Shown here: positions 62,147 through 64,000 of the stretch, one piece after another
How the letters are laid out: every line of letters begins with the position of its first letter
Position numbering within the stretch: the first letter of the stretch is position 1
Origin: Christensenella intestinihominis
Lineage (GTDB): Bacteria > Bacillota > Clostridia > Christensenellales > Christensenellaceae
Direction of reading: 5' to 3'
Assembly: GCF_001678845.1 (NCBI RefSeq)
Contig: NZ_MAIQ01000006.1
Coordinates: 1-64,000, forward strand
DNA length: 64,000 bases
Position numbers and translations under genes: made by a program
Notes under the pieces: model-generated
Told to the model about the DNA's origin: nothing
Database searches by the model: none
Seen by the model: the letters and a program-made list of their open reading frames with translations, nothing else

Positions 62147-62587
62147 GATAATAAATACTCCTTTTCAATTAGCTAAGGCTAATAGTTTGGTAAAACACAT
62201 TGGTTAGCTTTTACTAACCCGTTTCCACATGCAAGTTTACCATTGCTAACTAAAGAAGTCAAGATATAAACCGTAAAAAATTGAAAATCTAAACAGTCCG
62301 GGAAAATTGCAATTCGCCGGGAAAACGAATGGCAGGGGAAAAATTAATTGGTTTTACCAGTGATGCGGAAACACGATATCCGGTATCCGGAATTCCGCGC
62401 CGCAGGTTTATACCGATGGAGAAAATGAAAATTGTGGCACGACAGGCCTTGTTTTTGGCATGAAAAATTTTCATTGGAACTGCCGCAGGGGTTGCCGCTG
62501 TGCGGAGAAAAAGGGTATACTGGAAATGGAATAATTATGAACGCATCAAGCGAAAATAATTAAATGAACAGGAGGAATCATAAAACT
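62147..62587. promoter_or_regulatory. Control region of the feo operon and of the DUF308 gene
   Basis: The left part holds the feo promoter (minus TTGACT 62262-62257, 17 bp, TAAACT 62239-62234) and three regulator boxes: ATTAGCTAAGGCTAAT (62168-62183, perfect palindrome), GGTTAGCTTTTACTAACC (62202-62219), and a half site in the promoter spacer. The right part has a nine-base inverted repeat (62425-62433 with 62466-62474) and a weak plus promoter TTGCCG (62492-62497), 18 bp, TATACT (62516-62521). No gene is seen. Confidence 0.7.
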
Positions 62588-63211
62588 ATGGAGAATGAGA
62601 ACAACCGGAATGAACAGAGGACTACGCGGCGGTCGGGCATGAACGGTATGGCCCGTAAAATGACGGGCGGCAATAAAACGGCCGGGATCGTTATTGCCAT
62701 CTGCATGGTGGCGGTGGGCATCCTGATTTTCTGCGCGCCGCTTATTATGGGGCTGGGGATTGCCTATCTGGTGACGATTGGATTTGCCGCTTACGGGATT
62801 TTTGAGATTATCGCATACGTACGCACTCCCGCCGATTACCGCAACGGGTGGACGGTTGCCAACGGAATTATTTTTACGCTCCTCGGCATTATGATCCTTG
62901 CGGAAGCGCTGGGCGGACAGTACGGAAAGATCAATATGATTTCCACCTTTTCGTTTATTATCGGGTTCTTTGCCCTGTTCGGCGGGATCACGCAGGTTTC
63001 GTCGTACGGCGCGTTTAAAAAAGCGGGCGAACCGGGCGCCGGATGGATACTTGCGAGCGGTATTATCAACCTGGTGCTGGGCATCCTGATTATCTGCGCG
63101 CCCATTGCGGGCTGGTTTACCATGGAATGGATATTCGCGATTTACCTGATTGCGGGCGGCGTGGCCCTGTTTGCGGAAGCCTGCTCCGGCAAGCTCGCAC
63201 ATAAAAAATAA
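62588..63211 (+). CDS. DUF308 (HdeD-like) membrane protein
   Basis: A 207-residue paralog of the protein at 50625: a hydrophilic basic N-terminus, then six membrane helices in repeats, ending in a Lys-rich tail. Function unknown. AGGAGG lies twelve bases before the ATG at 62588. Confidence 0.82.
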   Translation: MENENNRNEQRTTRRSGMNGMARKMTGGNKTAGIVIAICMVAVGILIFCAPLIMGLGIAYLVTIGFAAYGIFEIIAYVRTPADYRNGWTVANGIIFTLLGIMILAEALGGQYGKINMISTFSFIIGFFALFGGITQVSSYGAFKKAGEPGAGWILASGIINLVLGILIICAPIAGWFTMEWIFAIYLIAGGVALFAEACSGKLAHKK

Positions 63212-63385
63212 CGCGGATGAAGCGTTGCGGCACACCCGGTAAGGCTCCGGTTAAAAAACGGCGCTGGACGGCGGCGTCCGGAGGAGCGGGCCTATTGCCG
63301 TTTGGCGCCGGAAAGATATCCGTGAAATCCGACAGCAAGAAAATTGAATGACGAAGCATAAACGAGGATGCTGAAAAAGGATAAC

Positions 63386-63655
63386 ATGATGCAGACAAAA
63401 GGAATGAAAATCTGGTCCGGACTGAATGTTGCGCTCGGCGCGCTTTCGTTTACCGTGCTTTTGGACGGGGGTTGGTTCTGGATCGGGTTCGCCTGCGCGG
63501 TCATCGCGCTTATCCTTGGCAGCAAGGGGAGAAAAAGCCCATATAAGGGAAAACAAATCTGCTCGGTCACCGGTATTGTGCTGGCGGTCGCGGCGGCGGT
63601 TTGTTATTTTGTACTTATGCTCTCGCTCGGGTATTCAATGCCGGATATATTATGA
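63386..63655 (+). CDS. Small membrane protein of unknown function
   Basis: An 89-residue protein with three hydrophobic segments (about 8-25, 30-45, 58-82) and a basic loop between them. Not recognised. AAAAGGA precedes the ATG at 63386. It precedes an ABC exporter gene by 23 bp and may be co-transcribed. Confidence 0.65.
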   Translation: MMQTKGMKIWSGLNVALGALSFTVLLDGGWFWIGFACAVIALILGSKGRKSPYKGKQICSVTGIVLAVAAAVCYFVLMLSLGYSMPDIL

Positions 63656-63678
63656 AAAATAAATAAGGGGGGACGGTA

Positions 63679-64000
63679 TGTTAAAGCTGTACAGGGGATT
63701 GAAACCATATGGAAAGCAGCTCCTGCTCATGGTCCTGCTGCTTTTTGTGCAGGCGTTTTCCATGCTGATGCTGCCATCGATGATGTCGCTTATTATCGAC
63801 CGGGGGGTCGTTCAGGGCGATATGAATTATATTGTTACGGCCGGGGTTATCATGATCTGCATTACGCTTGCGGGATCGGCATCCGCAATCGGCGTGGGAT
63901 ATTTTGCTTCCAAGGTGGCGGTGGGGTTCTGCACGGACACGCGCAAAAAGCTGTTCCGCCATATCGGCCGGTTTACGCTGGAGGAGTTTGACAGGGTGGG
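63679..64000 (+). CDS. ABC exporter, N-terminal part (cut by window end)
   Basis: An open frame running off the window after 107 codons. It starts with a basic segment and a membrane helix, has a second one, and the segment DTRKKLFRHIGRFTLEEFDRVG typical of the first coupling region of type IV ABC exporters (fused permease-ATPase). GGGGGGAC precedes the ATG. The ATPase domain lies outside. Confidence 0.85.

Overview
The window looks like a chromosomal segment of a strictly anaerobic, Gram-positive-type Clostridia bacterium (Bacillota). The support is strong AGGAGG ribosome sites, a class B sortase with a PxTG-anchored substrate, an oxygen-sensitive 4-hydroxybutyryl-CoA dehydratase, heterodisulfide-reductase modules, and a GC content that looks by eye to be in the mid-50s percent. 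Christensenellaceae or Oscillospiraceae are reasonable guesses, but nothing here fixes the genus. No rRNA, tRNA, CRISPR array or prophage was seen.

Layout. 1-15633 holds housekeeping and regulatory genes: a class A penicillin-binding protein, YebC, two short-chain dehydrogenases, an AT-rich multispanning membrane protein, a lipoprotein amidase, a LysR/EamA pair, a TetR/MFS pair with clear palindromic operators, and a two-gene regulatory unit (receiver-HTH protein plus PAS-sigma54 activator). 15634-21528 is a sigma54-controlled 4-hydroxybutyrate operon (dehydratase, Nfu-like protein, small Cys protein, CoA-transferase, dehydrogenase, second degenerate receiver-HTH regulator). 21882-27049 has an orphan serine recombinase followed by a surface cassette: dockerin protein, cohesin-like wall-anchored protein, class B sortase. 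27108-28757 is a membrane-anchored MutS-like ATPase.

28849-48510 is the metabolic core: succinyl-CoA:CoA-transferase and CoA-dependent succinate semialdehyde dehydrogenase (divergent), rpoN, butyryl-CoA dehydrogenase with EtfBA, malate dehydrogenase (on a lactate-dehydrogenase scaffold), fumarase, HdrB, HdrC, HdrA, MvhD/FlxD, two Fe-S proteins, FlxA, and a soluble fumarate reductase (FrdB-like, FrdA-like). Together with the 4-hydroxybutyrate operon these genes spell out oxaloacetate > malate > fumarate > succinate > succinyl-CoA > succinate semialdehyde > 4-hydroxybutyrate > 4-hydroxybutyryl-CoA > crotonyl-CoA > butyryl-CoA. The most interesting inference is that the Hdr-Flx module and the fumarate reductase form one cytoplasmic complex that couples NADH oxidation to fumarate reduction, probably with electron bifurcation to ferredoxin.

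48588-58200 carries housekeeping genes (metallo-hydrolase, ProA, DUF308 protein, CorA-like transporter, lipoprotein, ArgH, L,D-transpeptidase, methyltransferase, MATE pump with a long structured leader). 58314-62262 is a ferrous-iron uptake region (FeoA, FeoA, FeoB, FeoB-associated Cys-rich peptide, DtxR-type regulator) with repeated GGTTAG/CTAACC palindromes. The window ends with a second DUF308 protein, a small membrane protein and the start of an ABC exporter.
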